Notes under the pieces: generated by a model | Seen by the model: the letters and a program-made list of their open reading frames with translations, nothing else | Databases searched by the model: none | What the model was told of the DNA's origin: nothing | Shown here: piece by piece, positions 8,385 through 17,462 of the stretch | How the letters are laid out: each line of letters begins with the position of its first letter | Numbering within the stretch: the stretch's first letter is position 1 | NCBI RefSeq assembly: GCF_030546575.1 | Contig: NZ_JAUOTN010000002.1 | Location: forward strand, 1-64,000 | Length of the DNA: 64,000 nucleotides | Direction of reading: 5' to 3' | From: Pontibacter coccineus | GTDB taxonomy: Bacteria > Bacteroidota > Bacteroidia > Cytophagales > Hymenobacteraceae | Position numbers and translations under genes: made by a program

Positions 8385-8945
8385 TCAGCGTATCCGGTTT
8401 TTGGCGCATTGCTGATCCGTCATCTGCAACCGCTCCACCGGGAATCCCTTGGCCTTGGCTATTTGCTCTAGTCTGGCGTAAGTGGCATCGTCCATGGTAG
8501 GGGTGCGGGAGAGGAACCAGAGACTTTCGCGATCGGGTGCACCCACCATCACATAGCGGTACTCGGGGTCGAGCTCCAGAATCCAGTAATCACCTTTGAA
8601 GGGCCAGAAGAACTGCACCCTGAGCTTGCTGTTGCTGCTGCCCTCCACCGGAAAAGCTTTTCCCTTCACATCACTCGTTTTTCCTTTTTTCAGGCAGGAG
8701 TTGTATACCTCCACGTAGCCTTTCTCAGCTTTGAAGGTATAGTCGGCTGTGGTACAGCGGCAGCCTTTAGTGAAGCGCTGCGGGATGGAGGCGATCTCGT
8801 ACCACCTGCCCATGTAGCGCTCCAGATCCACGTTAGGCACCGTTTCGAGCGGAGCGTTTGTGCTGCTGCAGCTGCTGATAATGGCAGCGCCGAGTAATAC
8901 CGCACCGGCAGTCAGGAGAAGCTTTTTGTTTTTGTCCAAAGCCAT
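8385..8945 (-). CDS. blc: Bacterial lipocalin (Blc-type lipoprotein)
   Basis: 186 residues. An N-terminal hydrophobic segment ends in a lipobox-like IISSC, giving a lipoprotein of the outer membrane. The lipocalin signature is present: VDLERYMGRWYEIASIPQRFTKGC in parts (GRWYEIASIP), then YTF, VYNSC, and the later FFWPFKGDYWILELD and YVMVGAPDRESLWFLSR. Lipocalins bind small hydrophobic ligands; Blc of E. coli binds lysophospholipids. It is followed 12 bp before by a GNAT gene on the same strand. Family certain, ligand unknown. Confidence 0.9.
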   Translation of the reverse strand: MALDKNKKLLLTAGAVLLGAAIISSCSSTNAPLETVPNVDLERYMGRWYEIASIPQRFTKGCRCTTADYTFKAEKGYVEVYNSCLKKGKTSDVKGKAFPVEGSSNSKLRVQFFWPFKGDYWILELDPEYRYVMVGAPDRESLWFLSRTPTMDDATYARLEQIAKAKGFPVERLQMTDQQCAKNRIR

Positions 8946-8957
8946 ACGTGCAACGTG

Positions 8958-9389
8958 TTAGAGTTGCTTGGCCATTTTGTAGTGCTGAATAGAGCCAAAC
9001 AACAGGTATGTTTTTTCTTCAACTTCATACCCGTTGCGGCGGTAAAAGTTTACGGCATTTTCACGGGCCTGCAGCGTCATGGTGGTCGCTCCAAGCTGAC
9101 GGGCGCGGGCCTCGAGGTAGCTCAGGAGCTGATCGCCCAGGCGCAGCCCCTGCTTGTCGGACCGCACGCCCATAAAGCGGATCTGTCCTTCTTCGGTTGT
9201 GTTGAGATGCAGACGGCAAACGCCAACAGCTTCATTGTTTTCATCTACGAGCATAGCGTGGATGGCCTGTTCATCATCCTCAGCTCGCTCGCTGCCCTCC
9301 GGCTGGTTCCAGGGCTTGCGCAGCGTGTCGTAACGGAGCTGGTAGTATTGTTTGAATTGCTCGGGTGTAGCAGGTTCTATTACTTTCAT
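8958..9389 (-). CDS. GNAT-family N-acetyltransferase
   Basis: 143 residues with a GNAT fold: the acetyl-CoA-binding region reads GVRSDKQGLRLGDQLLSYLE (an R/Q-x-x-G-x-G/A variant), followed by ARQLGATTMTLQARENAVNFYRRNGYEV, the usual fourth and fifth strands. Such enzymes transfer an acetyl group from acetyl-CoA to an amine; the substrate cannot be told. The stop is 12 bp before the lipocalin start, so the two are probably cotranscribed. Confidence 0.85.
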   Translation of the reverse strand: MKVIEPATPEQFKQYYQLRYDTLRKPWNQPEGSERAEDDEQAIHAMLVDENNEAVGVCRLHLNTTEEGQIRFMGVRSDKQGLRLGDQLLSYLEARARQLGATTMTLQARENAVNFYRRNGYEVEEKTYLLFGSIQHYKMAKQL

Positions 9390-9608
9390 GTGGTCGCGAT
9401 TCTAGAATGCAAGTTTAATATAAAATATGGTGTGGTAGGTATAGCGGGATTTAGGTTCTCGCCTGGCAACGGGCTTAGGAGATATAAACTTTATTGTTTC
9501 TCACAATACCTCAGGTTTGGCAATAGCGCAAACGTGGATTTGCATGATGGCCAGTTTGTAACTGGCGTAGCGGGGGCTGTTTCAGGTATAGCAACCTTCA
9601 TTGTTTTA

Positions 9609-10260
9609 TAGCTTCGCCTGTGCGGCGGGCACTCACTTTTTTCCTTGATGGGGGTAGGGGCCCTCGATAAAGAAAAAAGTAAGCAAAAAAATCAAGACCC
9701 TCCAAACTCGCTGAACGCTCAGACAGTGGAGTGTCGCAAAGTGCACCTGGCTTAGGTGATCTGTTCCATAGCTTCCGGGGCAAGCTAGTCTTGCTATACC
9801 TGCCAGGGGTCTGTGTGGATGCTACGAAGCTATACCTGTAAATTGGTATAGGCAGAAATTCTCCCCTTGAGGGGAGCGAAGAGGGGTGTAAATCGTGCAC
9901 TGTTATACAGAAACCACAGCGCTTATACCTTTAGATTGGTAACTACAGGCTCCCCGCCTTGGATAAGGAGGGGTCAGGGGCGGTTGGACCTGGTATTGTT
10001 TAGAAAGTTGCCGCGAAGCTTATACCTGCGAAGTAGTAGTGCCGGAATTCCCCTCTCGGGAGGGGCAGGGGTGGGTATAATCCGTGGGAGTAATTAAAGA
10101 CAGTCGCTGAGAAGCTGTACCTAAAAACCGGCAATGGTCGAAAAGTCCCCCTTCGGAGGGAGCAGGGGGATGACAATCGTTCATGAAAATCCTGTCAATC
10201 TTTTAATTCTGTAAATCCTTGGGGGAAGGGGCCCTACAAAGATTCAGACAGAGAAGCCCG
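9609..10260. repeat. Composite array of dispersed intergenic repeats, copy A
   Basis: This gene-free kilobase between the GNAT gene and yajQ holds several repeated units. A first unit (about 9631-9765) has ACTTTTTTCCTTGATG, AAAAAAGTAAGC and CTCCAAACTCGCTGAACGCTC. Hairpins follow at 9861, 10050 and 10146, then a unit at 10165-10250 (AATCCTGTCAAT ... GTAAATCCTTGG ... GGGGCCC). The same units occur in reverse order and orientation at 20.82-21.24 kb. No ORF here looks real. Poly-purine/pyrimidine DNA with AATTCAACCA repeats (10262-10320) leads to the yajQ promoter. Confidence 0.7.
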
Positions 10261-10336
10261 CGTATCCCATTCATCCAACAATTCAACCATTTAACAATTC
10301 AACCAACCAACAACTAGCAATCAACAATTAGATAAA

Positions 10337-10344
10337 TAACTTTG
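10337..10344 (+). promoter_or_regulatory. Bacteroidota-type -7 box before yajQ
   Basis: TAACTTTG matches the Bacteroidota -7 consensus TAnnTTTG, 50 bp upstream of the yajQ start. No good -33 TTTG is visible at the expected distance, so the call rests on the -7 box alone. Confidence 0.45.
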
Positions 10345-10393
10345 CAGCTTATAAACCGTGTAAATCTTATCATTTAACCTAACCCGAAAAACT

Positions 10394-10891
10394 ATGGCAT
10401 CTTTCGATATCATCAGCAAAGTAGATCCGCAGATCATGGACAATGCGATAAACGTGGCCCGCAAGGAAATCATGAACCGCTACGACTTCCGCGATACAAA
10501 AGGCTCACTGGAGTTCGACAAGAAAAACAACGAAGTGCACATCAGCATGGAGAACGACATGCGCCTGCAGCACACCGAAGACGTGCTCATCGGCAAAATG
10601 GTGAAGCAGGGCCTCGACGCCACCGCCCTCGACTTTTCGAAAGATGCCTACCAAAGCGGTGCCATGGTGAAGAAGGACATCAAGGTGAAAGCCGGCATTG
10701 ACAAGGAGACTTCCAAGAAGATCATGAAGCTGATCAAAGACAGCAAGGTGAAGGTGTCGGCCGCCATCATGGACGAAACCATCCGGGTGACAGGTAAAAA
10801 AATCGACGATCTGCAGCAAGTGATCGCTGTTTTGCGTACAAACGCCGAAGAAATAGGGATGCCGCTTCAGTACGTCAACATGAAATCGTAA
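10394..10891 (+). CDS. yajQ: YajQ-family nucleotide-binding protein
   Basis: 165 residues, the usual length of the family. It begins MASFDIISKVDPQ and keeps the NAINVARKEIMNRYDF segment. The two ferredoxin-like halves follow, with AYQSGAMVKKDIKVKAGIDKE and the conserved C-terminal region DEIRVTGKKIDDLQ-like (DETIRVTGKKIDDLQ). YajQ proteins bind nucleic acids or nucleotides, and a Xanthomonas member binds cyclic di-GMP; which applies here is unknown. It is cytosolic. It stands alone between a repeat array and terC. Confidence 0.93.
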   Translation: MASFDIISKVDPQIMDNAINVARKEIMNRYDFRDTKGSLEFDKKNNEVHISMENDMRLQHTEDVLIGKMVKQGLDATALDFSKDAYQSGAMVKKDIKVKAGIDKETSKKIMKLIKDSKVKVSAAIMDETIRVTGKKIDDLQQVIAVLRTNAEEIGMPLQYVNMKS

Positions 10892-10968
10892 TGATTACAT
10901 GTTTGAATGGTTAAATTGTTTTAGCTGACGGCAACCATTAGCAATTTAACCTTCAACGTGCTCACCTT

Positions 10969-11748
10969 ATGGAAATATTCGCTAATCCGGACACCTGGAT
11001 AAGTCTGCTGACCCTGACCTTTATGGAGGTAGTGCTGGGCATCGACAACATCGTGTTCATATCGATCATCGTAAGCCGATTGCCGAAAGACCAACAGGCC
11101 AAAGGGCGTAATATTGGTTTGGCGCTGGCACTGGTTTTCCGCATCATCCTGCTGATGTTCATCGCCTGGATCGTGAGCGCCAGCAACCCAATCTTCTCGA
11201 TCAACCTGCCGTTTACCGATGAGGACTTCCCGGTGTCGTGGCGCGATATTATTCTCTTTGCCGGTGGTCTGTTCCTGCTAGCAAAGTCCGTAACCGAGAT
11301 CCACAACAAACTGGAGGGCGAGGTAGAAGGTCAGAGTGCCGGGCAGGGAACAGCAACGTTAGGCAAGGTGCTCATTCAGATCATCCTGATCGACATCGTG
11401 TTCTCGTTCGACTCCATCCTGACCGCTGTTGGTTTGGCGCAGGAGATCATTGTAATGATTGTTGCCGTGATCATCGCGATGGGCATCATGCTGATTTTTG
11501 CCAAGTACGTGAGCGATTTTGTGAACAAGCACCCGACCGTGAAAATGCTGGCACTTTCCTTCCTGCTTCTGATCGGCTTTATGCTGGTAGTGGAGGCGCT
11601 GCACCAGCACATCCCGAAAGGCTATATTTACTTTGCCATGTTCTTCTCGCTGATGGTGGAAATGCTCAACCTGAAGCTGCGCAAGAAAACCGACCCGGTG
11701 CATCTACGTCAGAACGAAGTACTGCCTGAGGGCGACCCGTCAATTTAA
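10969..11748 (+). CDS. TerC-family integral membrane protein
   Basis: 259 residues with about seven transmembrane helices. The TerC signature appears twice: MEVVLGIDNIVFISIIVSRLPKDQQ near residue 20 and IVFSFDSILTAVGLAQE near residue 142, each with an acidic residue inside a helix that could bind a metal ion. Members have been linked to tellurite resistance, Mn2+ export and metalation of exoenzymes. No other ter genes lie nearby, so a general metal-export role is more likely than tellurite resistance, by inference. A strong terminator follows. Confidence 0.88.
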   Translation: MEIFANPDTWISLLTLTFMEVVLGIDNIVFISIIVSRLPKDQQAKGRNIGLALALVFRIILLMFIAWIVSASNPIFSINLPFTDEDFPVSWRDIILFAGGLFLLAKSVTEIHNKLEGEVEGQSAGQGTATLGKVLIQIILIDIVFSFDSILTAVGLAQEIIVMIVAVIIAMGIMLIFAKYVSDFVNKHPTVKMLALSFLLLIGFMLVVEALHQHIPKGYIYFAMFFSLMVEMLNLKLRKKTDPVHLRQNEVLPEGDPSI

Positions 11749-11771
11749 ACAAGCCGATGATCTCATTTGCA

Positions 11772-11803
11772 AAAGCCCCGGCAGTATACCTGTTGGGGCT
11801 TTC
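11772..11803 (+). terminator. Rho-independent terminator after terC
   Basis: AAAGCCCC and GGGGCTTT pair around a 15-base loop and are followed by TCGTTTTTG. It lies 24 bp after the terC stop, as expected for the end of that transcript. Confidence 0.75.
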
Positions 11804-11945
11804 GTTTTTGCGGGTTTTCCCTCTTCCTACCAATGGCGCAATTGCCAACATACAGCGAGGAGAGTGCCCCGGCCGACAAGAGAAAGCAAAAGACATACAT
11901 AGAAATTTGCTATATTAACCGTACAGAACCTCCTCATACCTGGCC

Positions 11946-14261
11946 ATGTCTAAAAGACCTTCTCTCGTATCCCTTTTTCTGCTGATCGCCCTTGTGGGCC
12001 TGAGTGTGTATAGCGTGAGCCTGATGAGCCCACCCGAGGCGCTGCCGGCCAATGCGCCAGGCACCGATTTTTCGGCGGAGCGGGCCATGGTGCATGTGCG
12101 TGAAGTGGCCAGCCAGCCCCACGCGATGGGCACACCCGGCCATGCGGAGGCACGTCAGTATCTGTTCAATCAGATGGAGGCTCTGGGGTTGCAGCCGGAG
12201 GTACAGGAAGCGGTGATCGTAAACCCAGTGGGCGAAACCAGCAACGTGGGCTATGTGTACAACCTCCTGGGCCGATTGAAAGGCACGCAACCCGGCGGAA
12301 AGGCTGTGCTGGTAATGGCGCACTACGACTCACAGCCCAACACCCCGGGCGCCGGCGACGATGGCGCAGGTATAGCCGCCATGCTCGAGACAGCCCGCGC
12401 CCTGCAAACGGGCAAACCACTGCAGCACGACGTTATTTTCCTGATGACCGACGGTGAGGAGTACGGCCTATACGGGGCCAAGGCTTTTCTGAAGCACCCT
12501 TGGGCGAAGGAAGTGGGTGTGGTCGTAAACGTGGAGGCGCGCGGCAATGCCGGCCCGAGCATGACCTTCGAGATAAGCCCCGAAAACGGCTGGATCGTGG
12601 AGCAGTTTGCCGCGGCAGCGCCCTACCCCTTTGCCAGTTCCATGATGTACGAGGTATACCGCAACCTGCCCAACAACACCGATTTTACCGTGTTCAGAGA
12701 TGCCGGGTATACGGGCATCAACTCGGCTATCATCGATGGCTTTGTGCACTACCACAAAATGACCGATTCGCCGGAGAACCTGGACCGCAACAGCCTGCAG
12801 CACCACGGCAGCAATATGCTGGCACTGGTACGGCACCTGGGCAATGTGCCGCTCGACAACACCAAGGCGCAGGACAAGATTTTCTTTAACCCGGCAGGCA
12901 GCTGGCTGGTGCAGTACCCGGCCAGCTGGAATTTGCTGTGGGCGGCGCTCTCCACAGTGCTGTTGCTGGCGTGTGTTATCGTGGGGATTCGTAGAAAAGC
13001 CTTTTCAGGGCAGCAGCTATTAGGTGGCTTTTTAGGCTTCCTGCTGGTAATATCCCTTGTGGCAGGACTGTCTTTCCCGATAACCAGTTTTGTAAAAAGC
13101 ATGCTGCCTTACAGCCATGACATCAACGGAGTATATGGCGACCTGCATTTCTTTATGAGTTATCTGCTGCTGTCACTTGGGCTGATGCTTTTGCTGAGTT
13201 GGCTGCTGCTGCGCTGGATGTCGGTATTTGCCTTGTGCATGGGTGTCTGCCTGATCTGGTTTTCCCTGATGGTGGCAGCCTTGCTACTGGTGCCTGCTGC
13301 AGCCTATCTGTTCATGTTTCCGCTGCTATTCTGCCTGCTTGCCTTACTGGTGCTTTTCCTAAGAGACCTGCACCAGCAACCAGTTGGGTGGGGGTATGCG
13401 TTGGTGCTGCTAGTAGGTATAGTGCCCGCCATTTTTATGCTGATGCCGCTGGTGCGTTTCCTGTTTGTGGTGTTTGCCCTGCAGATGCCGGTGGCCATGG
13501 TAGCGACACTGCTCCTGCTGGCCGGGCTGGCTATACCTATGTTGATGGTAGTTGAGCGCAGTTTCGGCTGGCGTACCTTACCGCTGTTGCCGGTCTTTCT
13601 GCTCTTTGTAGGCGGCATACAGCTGTTCCGGGCGATACAAGCAGAGAAGCCAACAGACACCCAGCCCTTGCACTCCCACGTGAGCTACTACCTCAACACC
13701 GATGACAGCGTGGCCGTCTGGGCTTCGGCCTTCAAGCGCACCGACGACTGGAACAGACAGTTCTTTCCGAAGCCAACTACAGGCGCCCTGACCGAAATAT
13801 ACCCGATGGCCGCGCGGGAGTACCTGAAAAACGAAGCAGCGCCTATACCTGTGCAGGCGCCAGTAGCCAGTCTGGTGAACGAAGCGATCGCCCCCGGCGA
13901 GCGTGTGCTGACCATCCGGCTGCAGTCCCCGCGTGGGGCCGCCCACCTGGACCTGGTACTGCAGCCTTCAGAGGAAGACGGGATGCTGGGAGCCGCCATC
14001 AACGGCGAGGCCCTGGCCCTGGGGCCGATGGAAACAGCGCAGGGAGCCGTGTACTATGCCAAGGTGCACGGTCTGCCGGACTCGAAAGAAGTTGAGCTGG
14101 AAGTGCGTCTGAAACAGAGCAGTAGCCTGCAGCTATACCTGTATGATGTGAGCATCGGGTTGCCGCAGGAGCTGGTGCGTGAACCAATGCCCGCCCATGT
14201 TATACCGGAACAGGGCCGCGAGAGCAACCTGACCCTTGTTCGGAAGTCGTATAGGTTCTAA
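11946..14261 (+). CDS. M28-family zinc metallopeptidase with C-terminal membrane region
   Basis: 771 residues. An N-terminal membrane anchor (about residues 8-27) precedes an M28 aminopeptidase domain (about 40-310). Candidate zinc ligands and catalytic residues are H126 and D128 (HYDSQ), D138/D139 (GAGDDGAG), E171/E172 (DGEEYG), E197 (NVEARG) and a late histidine in HYHKMTDS. About eight hydrophobic helices (roughly 325-560) and a soluble tail follow. This resembles ER-type M28 peptidases and their bacterial relatives. It probably cleaves N-terminal residues from peptides outside the cytoplasm. Substrate unknown. Confidence 0.88.
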   Translation: MSKRPSLVSLFLLIALVGLSVYSVSLMSPPEALPANAPGTDFSAERAMVHVREVASQPHAMGTPGHAEARQYLFNQMEALGLQPEVQEAVIVNPVGETSNVGYVYNLLGRLKGTQPGGKAVLVMAHYDSQPNTPGAGDDGAGIAAMLETARALQTGKPLQHDVIFLMTDGEEYGLYGAKAFLKHPWAKEVGVVVNVEARGNAGPSMTFEISPENGWIVEQFAAAAPYPFASSMMYEVYRNLPNNTDFTVFRDAGYTGINSAIIDGFVHYHKMTDSPENLDRNSLQHHGSNMLALVRHLGNVPLDNTKAQDKIFFNPAGSWLVQYPASWNLLWAALSTVLLLACVIVGIRRKAFSGQQLLGGFLGFLLVISLVAGLSFPITSFVKSMLPYSHDINGVYGDLHFFMSYLLLSLGLMLLLSWLLLRWMSVFALCMGVCLIWFSLMVAALLLVPAAAYLFMFPLLFCLLALLVLFLRDLHQQPVGWGYALVLLVGIVPAIFMLMPLVRFLFVVFALQMPVAMVATLLLLAGLAIPMLMVVERSFGWRTLPLLPVFLLFVGGIQLFRAIQAEKPTDTQPLHSHVSYYLNTDDSVAVWASAFKRTDDWNRQFFPKPTTGALTEIYPMAAREYLKNEAAPIPVQAPVASLVNEAIAPGERVLTIRLQSPRGAAHLDLVLQPSEEDGMLGAAINGEALALGPMETAQGAVYYAKVHGLPDSKEVELEVRLKQSSSLQLYLYDVSIGLPQELVREPMPAHVIPEQGRESNLTLVRKSYRF

Positions 14262-14364
14262 ACCAAGGCATTGCTGTACTTTGGAGTGTTTTTAGCTACA
14301 CCGCATAACTTGTAAGGCAAGGTATACGGTATAGCTATAGACGACACCCTGTGCACCCCGACTT

Positions 14365-14919
14365 ATGCTCACCGATAAACTGCTCACCCTAGCCTTTGGG
14401 CTACTGTTTTTGCTGATGATCGCCTGCGGCGACAGCCCCAAAACCGAACAGGTCAAAACCGACACACCGCCGGTTATAAAGGAGATGAGCCGCAGCGCCG
14501 CCTTCATAGACTATGCCGCCAGCACCACCATGCTGCAGGCGGAGCTAGCCCGATTGGCTTCTGAGCGTGCGCAATCCGAAGCGGTAAAAGCCCTTGGCGC
14601 CGAAATGCTGGACTTTTACAGCCAAGCCATGAAGCAGTTGCAGGAGGTTGCCAGAGCAGAAGGACTGCACACCAGCCTGCCCGATTCGCTGGGATCGGCA
14701 GATAGGGCAACAGTAGAAGAGTTTGGAAAACTGACCGGTACGGCGTTTGACGAGCGCTACAAAGCGTATGTGTATACGTCGCAACAGTCACAGTTGGACC
14801 ATTACCAGGAAACGCTCTTGCGCGCAGAAGAAGAGGAGATCAGGAATTGGGTAAATGAGATGCAACTACAGCTGCGGGCACGCCTTCAATTGGCTGCGCG
14901 GTACGACAGTGCCAGGTAG
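14365..14919 (+). CDS. DUF4142 lipoprotein
   Basis: 184 residues. A signal peptide with lipobox LMIAC (cysteine near residue 22) makes it a predicted lipoprotein. The mature part is helical, with the DUF4142 pattern of a ferritin-like four-helix bundle: FIDYAASTTMLQAELARLASERAQSEAVK-type first helix, LGAEMLDFYSQAMKQLQ, and LDHYQETLLRAEEEEIRNW. DUF4142 proteins are common in Bacteroidota envelopes; their role is unknown. It starts 103 bp after the M28 gene. Confidence 0.8.
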   Translation: MLTDKLLTLAFGLLFLLMIACGDSPKTEQVKTDTPPVIKEMSRSAAFIDYAASTTMLQAELARLASERAQSEAVKALGAEMLDFYSQAMKQLQEVARAEGLHTSLPDSLGSADRATVEEFGKLTGTAFDERYKAYVYTSQQSQLDHYQETLLRAEEEEIRNWVNEMQLQLRARLQLAARYDSAR

Positions 14920-14936
14920 GTATAGCAGGTATAAAC

Positions 14937-15605
14937 TTAGCTCCAAAGATCGGCAGCCTTGCGGGCCATCCGGAAAAAAAGGTCTTTCTCCAAGCCCGCC
15001 ACCTGACGGGCCTCGCACTCCGAGTAGCCATTTTCGGAGGCGTTGAGGTAATCGTAGTACAGCTGCGCCAGTTCCAGCGAGTCATCCTCAAACTGCTCTG
15101 TCATGCTTTCGCGCTGCAGCTGCTCGGGCTCGAAGATCTTAGAAGGGTATAGTTTGTCGAGCTGGTAGATCAGGTACTTCTGCGAAGTGTTATCGGAGCG
15201 CTTGCTTCCGCCGCCCAAAAGTTGCTCCAGCGGCAGGTCATCATCATCTTCGTATTCATCTTCCAGTTCATCATCCACCGCCAGCGGCTCATACACAATC
15301 AGGTCGAAACCGGTTAGCTCCAGGTAGTCATCAAACTGCTCTTTGATGGGCACCAGGGTAGGGGAGTCGTGGTCGCTGTTGAGCACGTTGGCCATGTGCA
15401 GGGCAATTTCCTTGCCTTTGTCGCCGGCACCGATCAGGATCTGGTTGAACTGCGTGAAGTCGCAGCCCAGGTAAATGAACTTGTACTCATCATCGAGCAC
15501 AGTAAAACACCATAGGGTGATGAACTCCGTGTCGTCTATTACGACCGTGTCTATGTAGAGCTCATTTATCTGAATATAGTATGGTGCGTACTGCGGAGAG
15601 TCCAT
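14937..15605 (-). CDS. Unknown acidic protein, 222 residues
   Basis: From the ATG at 15605 (MDSPQYAPYYIQIN); an upstream in-frame ATG at 15665 would add 20 residues. The first half is a mixed alpha/beta region containing LYIDTVVIDDTEFITLWCF and FIYLGCDF. A very acidic linker near residue 115 (DDELEDEYEDDDD) separates it from a helical C-terminal part ending RMARKAADLWS. There is no signal peptide, so it is probably cytosolic. I do not recognise the family. It converges on the DUF4142 gene 17 bp away. Confidence 0.7.
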   Translation of the reverse strand: MDSPQYAPYYIQINELYIDTVVIDDTEFITLWCFTVLDDEYKFIYLGCDFTQFNQILIGAGDKGKEIALHMANVLNSDHDSPTLVPIKEQFDDYLELTGFDLIVYEPLAVDDELEDEYEDDDDLPLEQLLGGGSKRSDNTSQKYLIYQLDKLYPSKIFEPEQLQRESMTEQFEDDSLELAQLYYDYLNASENGYSECEARQVAGLEKDLFFRMARKAADLWS

Positions 15606-15695
15606 GGCTGATTCGGCATTTAGTGTACAGTATTTGCGTATACGGAGTTTGTTTGCACATGGCAAAGTTTCTATATAGAAAATAAGCGAATGGCC

Positions 15696-15881
15696 CTAAT
15701 CTTCGTGTCGGTAAATATAGTACAATACCCCACCGAGCGCCGTAACACCTGCCCGTATACCCCAACCGATACCTTCGCCCCACTGGTTAACCCAGTTCAA
15801 TACAAGTAAGTTGGCACCAGTAAGACCCATAACGAGCGAAACCAGCCCGGCAAGCAGGAGAAACAGTCCGATGAATTTCAT
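15696..15881 (-). CDS. Small two-helix membrane protein
   Basis: 61 residues: hydrophobic helices at about 3-20 and 40-56 joined by a Gly-rich loop (GEGIGWGIRAG), with a charged end YRHED. Small size and missing homologues keep the call moderate, but the frame, start and helix pattern look like a real small membrane protein. It lies 90 bp upstream of the acidic 222-residue gene on the same strand. Confidence 0.55.
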   Translation of the reverse strand: MKFIGLFLLLAGLVSLVMGLTGANLLVLNWVNQWGEGIGWGIRAGVTALGGVLYYIYRHED

Positions 15882-16060
15882 AGTAGCTTTTTATAAGGTG
15901 AAAATCCCGAAATACAGAAGCTTGTTATAACAAAGAAAAGCTCGTTTTAAGCAATCTCTATATAGTCCACATGAAATATAATAAATATTATTTTCAGCAC
16001 AAGATTTCATGCGAAAAATCGATGACGCAGCAGCTGTGAAGGATAGGATTAAAGCCTGAA

Positions 16061-17068
16061 TCAGGACCAGATGCGCTCCATGAAGCGCTGTGCATTTCGG
16101 TATGCGAGTTGCTCGAGCTGCGATTGCGAGAGCATCTCCTGCAGCTGCTCCAGCAGGTAGGTATAGCTGGTGCCCGCGTGCTCGTGCTCTTTGAAATAGT
16201 AAGGCACACGGCTCAAATCCGGCGAATCGAGGGTGTAGAAATAGTCGGCTCCGAAGCAGATGCTGTTTTCGGCTCCTTTCTCAAAGCCATACAGAATGTG
16301 CTGCAGCAGGGCCTCTGGCTGCTCATTGTTTACGAAGGCACGCAGAAAATTCATGCCGATCAGCCCCTGCCGGCGGATGATCTCCTGCGCGATCCCGTCG
16401 GGCAGGTTGCGGTTGTGCTCCCAAACCGGTCGGAAGTTGGAGTGGCTGGCCATCACAGGTATGTCGAGCCTTTCGCGGTCGATGTGTTCGAGGATGTCGT
16501 ACGCCAGGGCATCGCTGGTGTGCGAAAAGTCCACGGCGATGCGGCGGCCGTGCAGGTAGTCGAGCAGCATCTTGCCATCGCGCGTAATGCCCCGGTCGGT
16601 CATGTTGCCGCCCCCGAAGCGGTTGCCCATATGGTGCGTGAAGCTGATGTACAAAAGCCGCTCCACCGCTTCGATGATCTTCTCCAGTTTCTTGAAGCCA
16701 TCCTCCAGCGGTTCGTCCTCCTCGCAAAAGCCGGAGGCGTTTTCGATGGAAGCAATCATGCCGGTATCGCCTCGTCCGCTCAGCGCATTTTGTAATGATG
16801 CCGCATCTGTTACCGCTGTCAGGCAGCTGCGCTCGTCCGTGGCCAGCTTCCGGAATGTCTCGGCCTGCAGGTGAGCATAATGGGTGCTTCCCGGCGCGGT
16901 GGCGCAGTAAATGGCCATCGTCTGCAACCGCACGTTGCCCTGCGTGAGGGCTGGCAGCGAACACCCGATCTCGGCTATATTATTGATGGCCGAATTGGGG
17001 ACATCCGACAGGTATACCAGTAGGTCGCAGTGCAAGTCGATGATGGGCAGTCGGGCGGGAGCAGTCAT
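16061..17068 (-). CDS. Membrane dipeptidase-type hydrolase (peptidase M19)
   Basis: 335 residues from ATG 17068 (MTAPARLPIIDLHCD). An in-frame ATG 26 codons upstream would add a non-conserved stretch. M19 zinc ligands are visible: the HxD pair in DLHCDLL, the glutamate in IASIENASGF, and histidines in VDFSHTSD and VMASHSNFRPV. The C-terminal FGADYFYTLDSPD also fits. The family hydrolyses dipeptides, often with a D-residue, using two zinc ions. No signal peptide is seen, so a cytosolic enzyme is likely. Confidence 0.9.
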   Translation of the reverse strand: MTAPARLPIIDLHCDLLVYLSDVPNSAINNIAEIGCSLPALTQGNVRLQTMAIYCATAPGSTHYAHLQAETFRKLATDERSCLTAVTDAASLQNALSGRGDTGMIASIENASGFCEEDEPLEDGFKKLEKIIEAVERLLYISFTHHMGNRFGGGNMTDRGITRDGKMLLDYLHGRRIAVDFSHTSDALAYDILEHIDRERLDIPVMASHSNFRPVWEHNRNLPDGIAQEIIRRQGLIGMNFLRAFVNNEQPEALLQHILYGFEKGAENSICFGADYFYTLDSPDLSRVPYYFKEHEHAGTSYTYLLEQLQEMLSQSQLEQLAYRNAQRFMERIWS

Positions 17069-17239
17069 GGAGTTGATTTTTTGTTCGGTGTAAGATACGG
17101 AGAAGCAGGGCAGAAGGTATAGCTGTGTGCCATTTCGGTTACGCATCTGTCATTTACATGAAAGGAGAAATCTGAAACCATGATTGCCGCCGGTTCGGGC
17201 GCAGCGGGAACCGGCGGTAGGTATAGTAGCGGGTTTATA

Positions 17240-17360
17240 ACTCGCGCAAGTTGCAGACTCGCCACCTATACAGCCACAAGTGGCGCTATCGTTAAACTTG
17301 CGGCATCTAGAGGGGCATGGGAATGATTGTCATCCCCATGCCCCCTTCAAAGGGGGGCTT
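17240..17360. repeat. Dispersed intergenic repeats between dipeptidase and barrel genes
   Basis: Two repeat types stand in the 394-bp gap 17069-17462. A GCAAGTTGCAGACTCGCCAC ... AAACTTGCGG unit (17245-17304) resembles, in inverted orientation, a unit at 43340-43420. A hairpin CCCCCTTCAAAGGGGGG at about 17341-17357, preceded by ATTGTCATCCCC, belongs to the same family as the hairpins at 3.2, 9.9-10.2 and 20.9-21.0 kb. No gene is supported here. Confidence 0.55.
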
Positions 17361-17410
17361 CTTATCTACTCCTCCCGACGGAGAAATCTGGGTAGGAACT
17401 ACGGGCAAAC

Positions 17411-17446
17411 GAAAAGAGGCCGGAGATTTCACTCCGGCCTCTTTTC
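17411..17446 (-). terminator. Rho-independent terminator after the outer-membrane barrel gene
   Basis: GAAAAGAGGCCGGAG pairs perfectly over 15 bp with CTCCGGCCTCTTTTC around a six-base loop. It lies 17 bp past the stop of the minus-strand barrel gene, and the U-rich 3' arm is on that strand's transcript. Confidence 0.85.
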
Positions 17447-17462
17447 GTTAGTTCATAATTTC

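Noticed and set aside
8955..9611. 218-codon plus-strand frame
   Set aside because: Antisense to the GNAT gene and runs into the repeat array; no domain.
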